Notes under the pieces: generated by a model
Told to the model about the DNA's origin: nothing
The model's input: the letters and a program-made list of their open reading frames with translations, nothing else
The model's database searches: none
Position numbers and translations under genes: made by a program
Part shown: positions 38,301 through 50,300 of the stretch, in pieces
Position numbering within the stretch: the first letter of the stretch is position 1
How the letters are laid out: each line of letters begins with the position of its first letter
NCBI GenBank assembly: GCA_900618425.1
Contig: UZAN01039865.1
Location: forward strand, 40,350 to 104,349
DNA: 64,000 nt
DNA from: Echinostoma caproni
Lineage: Eukaryota > Platyhelminthes > Trematoda > Plagiorchiida > Echinostomatidae
Direction: 5' to 3'

Positions 38301-41300
38301 AACGCTTTCGTTCAACAATGTGTCCTCCCTTTACCCCTTTACTGCTCCCCTGTCATTTTCCCTGGTTTGCTGAAGGCTGATTTCAAGTTGCTGAGGTGTG
38401 GTCTCTCATTGACCAGCCGTGTCTCCCAAGTTTCGTTATCTGTTCTGATTGGCAATATGTGAAATGCCCATATTGATGCGTGCTTGATATTTGCTGACAA
38501 CATCCTACCTGCTTGCATCCACCCTTCTGCACATTGACTGGTGTGCATGCAAATCCCGCCCTTTCTAATTACATGCTTATCCTGTCTCACATCTGCATAT
38601 AGAAACTCTTTGGTACTGTATCTTGTCCGGATACTAACCGACAAGGAAAATGTTCGTTCTGAGCTTTCTAATGCACTTAGTAATTGACTCATATTTTTGT
38701 ACGTTTTACCTCTTCACCTCTGTTTTTCTTTTTTTATCAGAATTTCAACAGTGGTCTATTTGGGGCTGAAAGCCTGTATATACCTCGCTAAGCTTCAATA
38801 CAATACAAACCGGAGCCTGATCCATTATGCATCGGGGTGACGTGTGAGAACCGCAATACATTAGGGGTGGGGTGGTGTCCAATTCATAGGATTGGACGTC
38901 CTATGGACGAGGTCAAATGTCAAAGGTGCCCAACACACCTCTGCAGAGAATAAAGCCAGTGACCACTGCCAGATTAAGGGGAGTTTGTGCGTTATTCTGA
39001 TGTGTGACTTTGGTGGGAAAATATCTATATCATGTGATCTCCTCAGCAGAGGCTTTTATGGACGACTGGTCATATGGCAGTATTTCGTGGGTCACAAGGG
39101 CAAGGTTACGTGTCTTGTCCCAAAACACTGACCATAGAACATATTCAGGCATGCGGAAGCATTTAATCAAACACTACAAAAAAATATCCATAAATGGAGG
39201 TAACCAATGTTGTAAAAGATTTCTTGGATGTAAAGCAGGCCAGGCTGTTGAATCTATTCACTTTTTTATCATTCGACTTAGAAATGTAAAAGTTACGTTT
39301 GCTGATAACTCAATCAACTGCACAGCACCAAGATCTAAATTCATGATTTTTTTATCACATGCCATAATGTGATGAAGAGTAGAAGGTCCGAAACAAACTA
39401 CTATTATGACCTACTGTTCCGACATGGAACCTGGCTATTTAAGCTCGGAAACTTGGGTTGGTAAACAAGAAAAAGGCCCAAGAGGGATACACTTGGCAAT
39501 GAAACAGTCAGCAAAATTGACCGCCACCAAAGTTGGGTGGAGGTGATAGGGTTCGACCCTCAGTCGGTAACAAGCAGAGTGCAGGTGACAGCCACGAGAC
39601 GAACGGAGACAGAGTTCCATGGAATACGGCCATTTGTGTCGTGAAATGAACTGTTGATTACAAAGTGTCAACAAGATCATATTTTTCACTCCGTTAGAAA
39701 GGTTCCCCACTAAAGTTCTAGTTTAGTACGTTGGTTGTTCGTCCGAAACACCTAGGGAAACCATTCGAAAGAGAACAATAAATGGTAATTGATCAACTTC
39801 TGCGGCGACCATAAATTTCAAAATAAATGATAAATTTCACCAACTAATTCTTAATTTACTATCATGTGTCTGATCTCAATGAGTAATTAACAAATGCCAG
39901 TGCAATCATAAATAACTGCAGTTGGCTGTTCTTTCCCGGATTTCACATATATAATTATCATGCTCAAGAAAAAGATGCATTAACAAATAAATCCCTATGG
40001 TCATGCTTCATAAGTTTGGAAGGAAATATCACGCAGAAACCAAATTGGCTCTTGATGGGAAAATTTCAGCGGTACTGAAGTCATTTTGGGATCAAATTAC
40101 GTTTGTTAAACGTCGATTCCAACCCATTTTATTGTTGTTTGGAACAAATAAGTTTAACCTACTTGTCCAAACAGTAGTTTATGGATTTGTTGCCGGGAGG
40201 GTCCAGAGCCTCCAAGATGGTACGAATGACCAGTACAGTAACCGCACAAAACGAGATTAGATCCCAGTGTCAATCGAGTATCCTGGAAAGGTCTGAGATT
40301 TGGTCAATAGTCAGGCAGGGACGGGTCTGATGACATAACTCGCCACTTGGGTTCAGGTGGACACCTCATCACTCCATCCTAGAAAAAATCTGTGTTTAAA
40401 GAGTTTAAATTAAATGATTTGGAGACTTGCAAGTCTTACCTTTAGAAAAATTTCAGAAAAATTTGAATAATTAGTGTGAAATGTATAAAAGTCATTTAAC
40501 TTTTAATACCAGTTGGTATCCATACTGATAACCTCATCGGCTCTAAATTGTCGGTTGATTGTCCAATCAGTCGCGTCCAATAGCTATACTGTCACTTGGG
40601 AACTGTTCATGAGACAACCAATAGATACAAGTTTAAATTCATTCCGGTTAAGTTTACTAGTTTGCTTATCACTGATGTGAGAAGGGGAGCCGAATAGATA
40701 TGGAATCGTGTTGTAATTGCCTAGGTGAAGTTAAAACATAAAAACCACAACGTTCATCAACGCGTCCGGAATTTTCATTCAGGTAGTACCTAAACAATAA
40801 AAGGATGACCCTCGAGAGTTGTTGTTTCGGGTCTCATTACAACCTCCGGAAGCTATTGCTCAACTTTAAATTGTCTGGAAACTGAGTTTTATTCAAACTA
40901 AATCCAACTACTAACAAAAGTGTTAAACTTAACCACCAATTGGGCCTCAATTACTAAGAAAACTCAGCACACATTGAGGTATCTAATTCAAACCTCTGTC
41001 GTTCTCAACATTATGAGGCAATATGATTATTTCTATCTTCAGGCTGTGCATTTGTGAAATTCTCCTCTCAACAAGAGGCTCAATCCGCCATCTTGGCTCT
41101 CCATGGCAGTCAAACAATGCCGGTAAGTTACGGATGATTTGTATATCGATCTGAGGACTTTTGAGACACATTTTGATGATCGGTAATCGATAGGTTATAT
41201 CAATCAGTTCATGTGTATTGACTGCAACTCTGTCTATCGTGGAGAGTCAGCTGCAACGGAAGAATGACATCCTGTCTCACGTTCATTAGCTTGATTTTTA

Positions 41301-44300
41301 GCAGCGAATACTGAGCTTTCGTGTTTTCAATTTAACGAAAATCCCCTCGCCATGAAAGGGTTGTAGATAGAAGGGGGGCCACAGCCATAAAAAGGCTACC
41401 TGAGAAGACGGGCTGCGGTGGATCGGTTCGAATCCGAGACTCCCAGGTCACAAGTTGATGATCTAACCACTTAACCACCACCCTTGATCAACAGTTGTTC
41501 GTGTCATTTAAAAATATTAATTTGTCTAAATATTCGGTTACTATAACTCTTGTTTCTGTCTGGAGAGCTATTTATTTAGCCCCTTAGATGAATTTTAGTC
41601 AATCTATGTACAGAAACGAAAAAATAATGCTCGTATTGCCACCTGAAGCACCTTGGGAACTAAAATATCTGTTGAACCCTGATTGAAAGCGGATACATAA
41701 CGACCAGTGGACAAACTGTTGTCTTCGGTAGAAAGCTCAGGATCCCCAAACTGTTGAAGTCGTTTGGAAAAGGGTTTTCACTTCTGAAATGAGTGAGGGA
41801 GAGGGAGAAAAAGAATATCCTGTATTTAGATAAGATCACATGATCAAACATTTCATAGTTGCTTGATTTCACACCATATCATGTGGTTACCCCATAGTGT
41901 TTAAACTGGGCTGAAAAATACATGCAGCAATCACCCACAACTTTATTACTATAAAATGACGAGAAACACTACATAAGTAAGTAAACAAGGGGTTGTATGT
42001 ATAAGCACTACCTTTCGCTTGCTTACCACTGCGGAAAAAATACCGTACATGACCCCTATTTGGCACCAGTTAAATGCTTTTTATGAAATCATTTTAACTA
42101 TAGAAAAGGTAACATCATGAAATGAAGTAGAATTGTGAAAGTTAAATTTGAATTCATTGCATTTTTGCTAAAAACAAAGTGCTGTGCAAGTTACGGCAAC
42201 TATTTCTCATCCATCGAGCGTAACTATTTATTTCTTTGTTCACCAATCCGAATTGAGGTTTGTATTATCTGTAGTTCCCCGAATAACTTTTGAACCTAAG
42301 TTCGCAACGTTCCATATCCTTTTATTTCTTTAAGGTTATGAAGACTCAAATTTGAAAAATGAACCGAAAAACTATACTTGACATAACTCAGAATCATGAA
42401 TTAGTTTTGACGAAAGGTCAAAACACACAAGGTTGCGTGTAACAGCTGGTAGGTCTATCTCCAGGAGAGCATGATAAGCACAACGTAGTAGCACACCGAC
42501 AGCACATGCCGGTGATTTTACTGTGACGTCATGAAATGATACAGCTCTACCGTTTCATTTCGATACGTGTGTTCTGAGCGGTGATGGCTGCTGATCAGTT
42601 GTAACTCAAAGCCTCACCGATCGAGACGGCTCATTACTCTGCGGAACAGCTTAGATCTAAATTCTACGTCCCAAACGAAAGAAACAGTGATTTTGATCGC
42701 ATTGCTCACTCTTCGTTTTCGGTCTTCAGTCCACAAGGATTTATGTTAGATCGCAACCAAAGATAACATCATGAACCGACTGAATCCAGATGATTGTATT
42801 CTTGGATGTGAGGTCAATTACAAACACAGTCAAATCGGAGTTCTCGTTCTCAGGTCCGGCTCATATGCATGAAGTACTGCCCGTCATTTTGCACGATACA
42901 TCGTTTACTCTTCTACCAGTACGCCTAACACAGCTGAAAGGCCCCTTGGCTACTTCAATTCTATCTTCCCTCTTCATATCTAGAATGATAGACTACCGGT
43001 TCCCTGTTATGCTGGTCAAGAGATTTCAAAGTGGTGCTGCATAACTCAAATACTTGACAATAAAAAGCAGCCTCAGTCACTTTTTCATTTTTACTTCCTT
43101 TTATTGAATATAGAATAATATAATTTTTAAGGAGAGGAAAGTGACCAAGCAAGATCTACCGTACAACGCATAATGGTGCAAGTCAGATGGTGGTGGTTGG
43201 ATTAGAACGCATGTCTTCCGAGGTGATAATTTGGTGATCGTTACCAACACCACCTCCCGGTAGAATTACATGGTGTCACATTGCGCTACATACTTACTGT
43301 AGTTATTTACATGCATGCACTTTACGTAATTCTCTGAAGAAGAACTGTAGGCGAGTTGATAATTCTTCTCGGTATTTCACTGCATAGTTCAACCATATGG
43401 TTGATAAGTCTACCGAGCTTAAGTCATGCGGTTTTTCGTTACGTATCTGCCTTTAGCTCCAAAAGTGTGACTGAATGTGAATTACCTCTTTTCTCTCTTT
43501 TACACAGGAAAAAGTGTCTTCAATTATGTTGATATCGGAACTGTCAAGCGGCGCCTATAAATTTTCACCGTAAAATTCCCCATGTCCTTAAATATATAGG
43601 TTAGATTTTCACACACGCCTGAGTTCAGACTATGTACCAAACAAATCATGGTACAATAATCTTTATAACAAGAGGAAAAATTTTATGATTTGCTCGTGGG
43701 CATGGTACTTCTAAGTTACCCAGGCAAAAGCAGGTCACCTTTCTTAGGGAGTTCCCAACCGGAGCCCTCGTCTAGCCAAAGCCTGTCTTCAGTGCAGCGA
43801 GGCGGTTTGCAGAAACCGCAATCCATTGGAAGCCGGTGTCCAGTTCATCGGATCATGAACCCTTTGGACGGGGTTAAACATCCAAGGTGCCCAATATACC
43901 TCGATGCCCAATCGAGTCGGCGACCACTACCACGACCAGGAAGGTTTATGCATGGTTCGTACTCCTCTTCCTGATTGGCTTGGAATCAGGGATTTTATTC
44001 GCAACCCGAGACACCCATCTCCGATCATACTGAGGCTTTCGGAGGCTATATCGTTGTAGGTTAGACCGCGAATAACAAATAAGGTTGGTCGGTTAATGAA
44101 CCTCTCGTGATGAATGACGAATTTTCCAAACCGAATTTTGGAGAAGCGGTGGAGAAATAAAACTCAAGGGTATTACAAATATGTCATAATTTAAACATGC
44201 CCAGGTTTTCAAAAAGGGTAGATACTTTTGAGAGTGATCAGCTGCTTTTTGGCCTTTGATTGGCCCTAAAGACACCTTCCTAAGGCTTCAGTGTTTCTTT

Positions 44301-47300
44301 ATATGTTTATTAAAGACAGGAATACAAGGAGCGTCAATGAGTACCTGAAAATACATATGAACTGTAGTCTGACTGGTTAAAAGACATCAAGGAGCGGAAA
44401 ATGATTTCATTTAACGAGTGGCATAAGTGACTGATAAAGAATAACAGCGAACAAAATTTCCATTCGGGCACAAAAATGATGAATTGCAGTATAAGCGATC
44501 AAGTTTTCTCTGTCTTTTGCTTCGTCACACGAATGGGTGGGGAGCAGCTGGTGTGCGAGTCACATTCCCATTGAGTTTGTCAAAAATGTCCAGCGCCCCN
44601 ACGTTACATTTTGTTTACCAACAGAAGTAAGTTGTTGGTTAAACATATTTCATTCCCACAGCACGCTAATTCAGGAGGCTTCCAGATGAGTAATGACCGC
44701 ATTCAGTTTTCATCTGACAGCATAGTGACCTTCACCTGGAACAAAGTACCTAAAAACAAATGCGCATTTTATAGAGAAAGTGTGACCTTGTTGAGACATC
44801 CACGGACTCAATCGTCAATTCAATCTATTTTGTTCATGTTCCTCTTTCCATTCGTGTGTCACAGGGTGCATCTTCCAGTATTGTCGTCAAATTTGCTGAC
44901 AGTGAGAAGGAACGACACACACGAAAGATTCAGCAACTCATCGGACCAATGGGATTGTTTAGTCCCACTCTGGCATTGTCTCAGCTCAGCGGGAATATGT
45001 ACTCTCAGATGCTCGAAGTAAGTATGATTGTTGCTCTCCAAACAGTTGGCACGGGTTGTTTTATGTAACACGTTCCATTTTTTCAATCGAAACAAGAGTA
45101 AGATCATTTCAATGAATCAATCAACTTTTTATTTATCAACCTATTTAGTAATACCAATCCGGTTATAGAACTCAAAACCTTTCATTTAGTGACACGTGAT
45201 TGGTCCTCCATATCCATGAGTTATATATAATCAACCTATAGTAGGTATCCAAAGATAGAAATTATCGATCACTCTAATATTTGCCTATTTATGTTCGAAA
45301 ACAAAGACAGATTTCGCAGATCGACCGCTAAAAATTGACTCTTGTATAGACGTCAAAGAACTAGGAACAACTGTTTCATGTCCAGGTTTCTCATGAGTGT
45401 TCTTGTTTGGACTCAAACCTTCCAGTTGTGGGCTAAACCCCTTATTCCTTAGCTGCACGATTCGGTGCTGTCCATAGCGCTTTTTATCAGTTAGTACAGA
45501 AATTCGGCCAAAAATGAATTGCGCTGAACGCTTGAGAAATAACAGAGTGAAACTCACACACAAGCCCAGTACAATGAATCTGCTGCCGTTGGATTCACCT
45601 GGATCAAAAGTGACAATACTTCGTGATTACCAGGCATTTGTTGTCGATCAAAGTTGACTGATAAATCGCATGGGTTACAAGTGAATTAGTTACAAATGTC
45701 ACACTGACTAACTGCACTTTAAATGAGAATATGGAAGATGCAATGATTTCATGCGAATGCTACGTCTCAATGTTTGTTGTCACTAAATGCTTGTTTGCTT
45801 ACCTCTTAATTATGTAGGAAAATTATTTGGGTTGTATAATTTTATTATTCAAGCTTGTTGGACTGTAATTTGATCGAGAGAGTTTCTTTTATGAGTAAAG
45901 GCTGTCAAAGTAGTATATCTCTTTTGAGAATGATGAATCTGGTTGGTTGTGAATTAATAACCAGGGTTTCTCACGTTGATATTGTGTTACATGCTGTATT
46001 AGAGTAGCGGCGGACTTGATTTAATCTTATAGTGAATTCCGTCGTGTGCATAGCAAAGAAAGCGTGAACATGTAATCAGGTAGAAACTTTCCCGATCGAA
46101 TCATAATCCCGGAGGTTTGTGCTGCGATGAGCATCTTTTGATACCTGCATTGAGCTCGCAAACGTAGATTGTGAAAACCGGCTTGCCCGGTGGCCCAATG
46201 TGTAGCATGCTTGTGCTCAGCGTGAATGGTCCCGGGCTGGTCCCCCGTTGGGCTGATGGATTCGCACTGATGATGAGACCCAACCTGCTAGAAACAGCTG
46301 TCCAGTGCTTCCTAGTTTTCCGTTCCAGCTTCATTGTTCTATGCATGATAAAANCCCTCATACAATGGAGCAACACTGCCGGTGCATTACACATTTTGAC
46401 ATTATGGTCCACATATCAGAGGTGACGGACAAATTTGTGAATGTGCATCACGTTCCAGCCTTCACTGTCATTTGGGTAACTACGGATTATCATTATGTAT
46501 AATTATATGCATATATATATATATATATATATACTTGTCCATCGTCGATGGTAGTTTTTCAAATGTCTCATTTGTTTGTACACTAGCTAGACGACCATAT
46601 GTTCGGTCATCTAAAGCAAAAACCGTGCTGTGGTTCTCATTGTAACGGTCGCCAAATTATCACCCCGGAGGACGTGCATTGGAATACCACCACCACCGCC
46701 TGACTTGCCCTATTATGTGTGTTGTACAGCAGCCCTTTGATTGGTCGCTTCCCCCTTCCAGAAAAATTTATCATAGTACACTAATTTGTTCATTAAATGA
46801 CGAACTTCGCCATATTTACATTTTTATCAAGTGCTGATTTTTTGTTCCAAACATATCACACTTTTAGTGATAAAAGGTCTAGGTATGGGAAATGTTTCAG
46901 GTTAGAGTAATATTTCTTTCAGAAATTTAGCCTAATTCAACTCTGAACTTTTTCCAACTCAACAGTAAGTTGATCGGATAGCACCCTCGATGCTTCCTGC
47001 ATTCAAAGCGCTTCCGTCAGTGAACATCAGGGCTTTAACAGATGCAAACCTGTCATTCGTAATCTTTCTATCAAAATGAAAGAATTTTGAAGAGGGTGAT
47101 CGTCTGGTTCCCCTGAGTTGATAAAGCGGCATCAGGTCCAGTAGGATTCGAACATGGATGGACACCTGGGATGGATAATCGAACTACTTAACTCTTATAT
47201 AATCAGCAATGATCAATATCAGGATTAGGCCTAAGATATGTCTGTGACCCTAGGTTGTTATGCTAATACGCCAATTCTGTGCAAATTCTCTCAGCTGTAT

Positions 47301-50300
47301 ATGGTATAGTCACTACTACCCGGTATACGGACGGAGAAACATTTTATTTATGTCTTCATAGTCCGTCATTGTTATTCTTATCGGGCGGTGGTGACCCGGT
47401 GGTAACATCACCAACTTACCACCCCGGAGGACGTGTCCTTGAATCCTGCCAGCATCTCTCAACTTCCTCATTCTCAATGTGCCGTATGGCAACCCTTTCA
47501 TTGCCCGTATCCCCCTTCCTGAAGATTGCATATTTGTATATCAAATAAAAGGAAGACAAAATGAAAAAGATCACACAAATCAATTTTGATCGCCAAGGTC
47601 ACGTCCCACCTCTGCCTCTACCTCTCCCGAATCTCGTCTTTTGGAATATTCTCCCCGATTATTCTTTATCAATTGATAAGCTTAAGTAATTGCATTAGTT
47701 TTCCTCGGGTGAATCCAGAATTGTCGACAGAATCACGCAACTGTATACAGTTAATCCTCAGAATGATAACGTAACGATTATCATCTGAATATTGCCTTCA
47801 GAAGGCTGTCTGCATAAACGGTTCATCTAAACTTCCGGCCCGTACGCCACGTGAACTGGGATAGGTGACTCACCTTCCAATCCCACCCCAGTCTGAGAAG
47901 GGAAGCAAAAATGGACTAGCACCTGTCTGCCTGCCCGTCTGCCTGTCTGTCTGCTTACCCGCTCACACTGTTAGCTGCATATGCTCCACCAATCATGAAG
48001 AACCAATCGTATCACACCGTTCCCCCATTGACAGCATCCGGCTCACCGCTACCGGCCTTGTGAGCGGATAACCCAAACCATTGTTGCGTTGGCGGATGGA
48101 CAAACGGATCGATCAGTACTCGATCGATATGAGCAAACCTTCATACAACTGGGAAAATTAAAACACAGTTGATTAGGGACAGACCTGAACTGAAATTATC
48201 CGCTCCTGAAATTAAATTATTGAAAATGCACTGAAGCAAACTTTGACCCAAACCAAGTTAAATTCGGGCTATACCTATTTTTGACCATAGTGTCCTTGTC
48301 TTCATACAATATTTATTTATTTATTATCTTCACTTCCTTTTATTGGATACACAATGATAAAACTTTCTGGAAGGGGGAAGCGACCAATCAAAGGGCTGCT
48401 GTACAACACACATAATAGGGCAAGTCAGGCGGTGGTGGTGGTATTCCAATGCACGTCCTCCGGGGTGATAATTTGGCGACCGTTACAATGAGAACCACAG
48501 CACGGTTTTTGCTTTAGATGACCGAACATATGGTCGTCTAGCTAGTGTACAAACAAATGAGACATTTGAAAGCTACCATCGACCACGGATAACTAGATAT
48601 ATAAACAGTACTGGTCGATTGTGATGCACTGAAATATTTTCTTTATGATCAAATGGTGTTTCATTATATTTATTACTTGTTTTAATGCTTTATGTATGGA
48701 CAATAATTTGTATCTTGTATACTGGGATCTAAATAGTTTCTAGGCTGCATAATTGTCAATTAAACGTGCCTATACGAACATACAAGTGTTTCACAGGGAC
48801 CTGTTGCTTCAGTTTCGATTAGACCTGTATACCCGATGAAAATTATCTCTGATGTCTATCCATTGGAAATATTAGAATTTCAAAACAAACAATCAGGCAA
48901 ACACTCTCCTTATGATGATACATCCCAATCAAATTCGTCACCTTACCGCCACTATTCTTTGAATGACTTCTATACTCATTCCACTGAGTTGGGTTGACAC
49001 AAATGGTTGGTTTTCGGCCATTAATGCACTATGTAGCACTCTTCCGACTCTAAAGCTGGATATCAGCTATTATGGTTTAGAAGGAGATCAGCTATTCTTG
49101 ACATACATCTTGTCAATAATAGCGCACTCTGTGCAGATCGAGCCAAGGTGCATATTGCGTAATTCATCTTATTGATAGGAGTGAGAAAGCGATTCATAAT
49201 CACCTTGTCAAATATGCAAATGAAAAGCTCTGGAAATTGTGTTCAACTGCTTTTCGACAGCTTTTTTCGAGCAACTCTCAGTGCATTTCCATCGAGCTTA
49301 TACCAGAATGACGAAGTGGTTACAATACACATTGTAAGGACTCAAATATTAAAGCATTTAATCCTAGACAGAAGGATGAGACCCTAAAACACTTTGCCAA
49401 CAAAACCGCCTGCGTGCAAAATGACGGAGTTCTGAACTCTGACTCATTGAACCATCTAATCAAATCAAGGAATGGTATGAACAAACATACATTTTGAAAA
49501 TGTTGGAATCAAAGAATTTCAGTTATTAATGATTAACTGTGATTTTTTCCACTTTATTGTAATATATTGTTCCCTTAAATGAAGGGAATACTCCGTCGGG
49601 ATCAACTTTTGTCTTGATTTGAAATAACTTAATTGTTGAATACTGAGTAATACCATTTTTCTCACAGAACATGGCTCAAACAACCGGCTACATCAATCCC
49701 GTGGCCGCTTTGGCTCTTCAGCTACAACAAGCAAACAGTCATTTGGCCGGCACTGCTGCGGCCAACTTGCCAGCCAATGCAGCCAGCCTAGCTATGATGG
49801 CCGGAGTTGGGGGGACTGGACAAGTCACGTGTCCCTCTTTATTACATGCTTCACGCCCGCCCCAAAATGCCACCGTGTCCACAACCACAGCCGCCGTAGC
49901 AGCGGCGCTAGCAGCAGCCGGTGCATTAACCGCAAACTGTGGCGCTAATCCAATGGCTGCGATGGCAGCTGGTAGCCACACTCATGCGCATCTTTCTCCT
50001 CAATTGGCCGCTCAATTGGCCAATGTCAGCAGCTCAAGTGTGTGCGGATCGACCGAGGCCTCGGTGAACGCAGTTTCCGGGATGAATACGGTAGACTGCT
50101 GTGGTGTGTCCTCATCAGCCGGGCTGGGAACGAATGCGGCAATGGCTGCCGCAGCAGTGGCTGCCATGGCCAGTACTAACCAACAGACCGGCGGGACTGC
50201 GGGTGGCGGTCCAAGTGTTACGGGCAGTGCAAACGGGCTCACAGCTCAGACACTGAGCCTTGGAAGTGCTGGACTAGCGAATCCCGGTCTAACGTTGCAT

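Larger units (their letters stand above)
36636..41042 (+). other. CELF intron between the two RRM2 exons (4.4 kb)
   Basis: GTACGT donor and TCTTCAG acceptor. Contains a decayed CR1-like 3' end in sense orientation (38125-38805), one copy of repeat C (about 38828-38965), a GGTTCGACC-like box near 39550 and one unresolved base (37746). Otherwise AT-rich and without gene signals. Confidence 0.85.
41123..44864 (+). other. CELF intron (3.7 kb)
   Basis: GTAAGT donor and GTGTCACAG acceptor. Contains two antisense SINE-A copies (41366-41484 head only, 43079-43260 full), a second copy of repeat C (about 43785-43950) and an unresolved base at 44600. Nothing else recognised. Confidence 0.85.
45018..49667 (+). 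other. CELF intron with opposed SINEs (4.65 kb)
   Basis: GTAAGT donor and TTTTTCTCACAG acceptor. Contains a sense SINE-B (46170-46325), an AT repeat (46511-46533), sense SINE-A copies at 46628-46780 and 47383-47568, and an antisense SINE-A at 48326-48495. The first and last SINE-A lie within ~240-bp inverted repeat arms. A TGCC/TGTC-type simple repeat lies near 47921-47955, and one unresolved base is at 46354. Confidence 0.85.

Noticed and set aside
41400..41484. Possible functional tRNA gene
   Set aside because: tRNA-like boxes are present, but related copies share SINE body and tail, and a full cloverleaf is not evident.
49739..50242. Minus-strand alanine-rich frames opposite the linker exon
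   Set aside because: GC-rich Ala and Gly codons give Ala and Pro codons on the other strand; shadows only.
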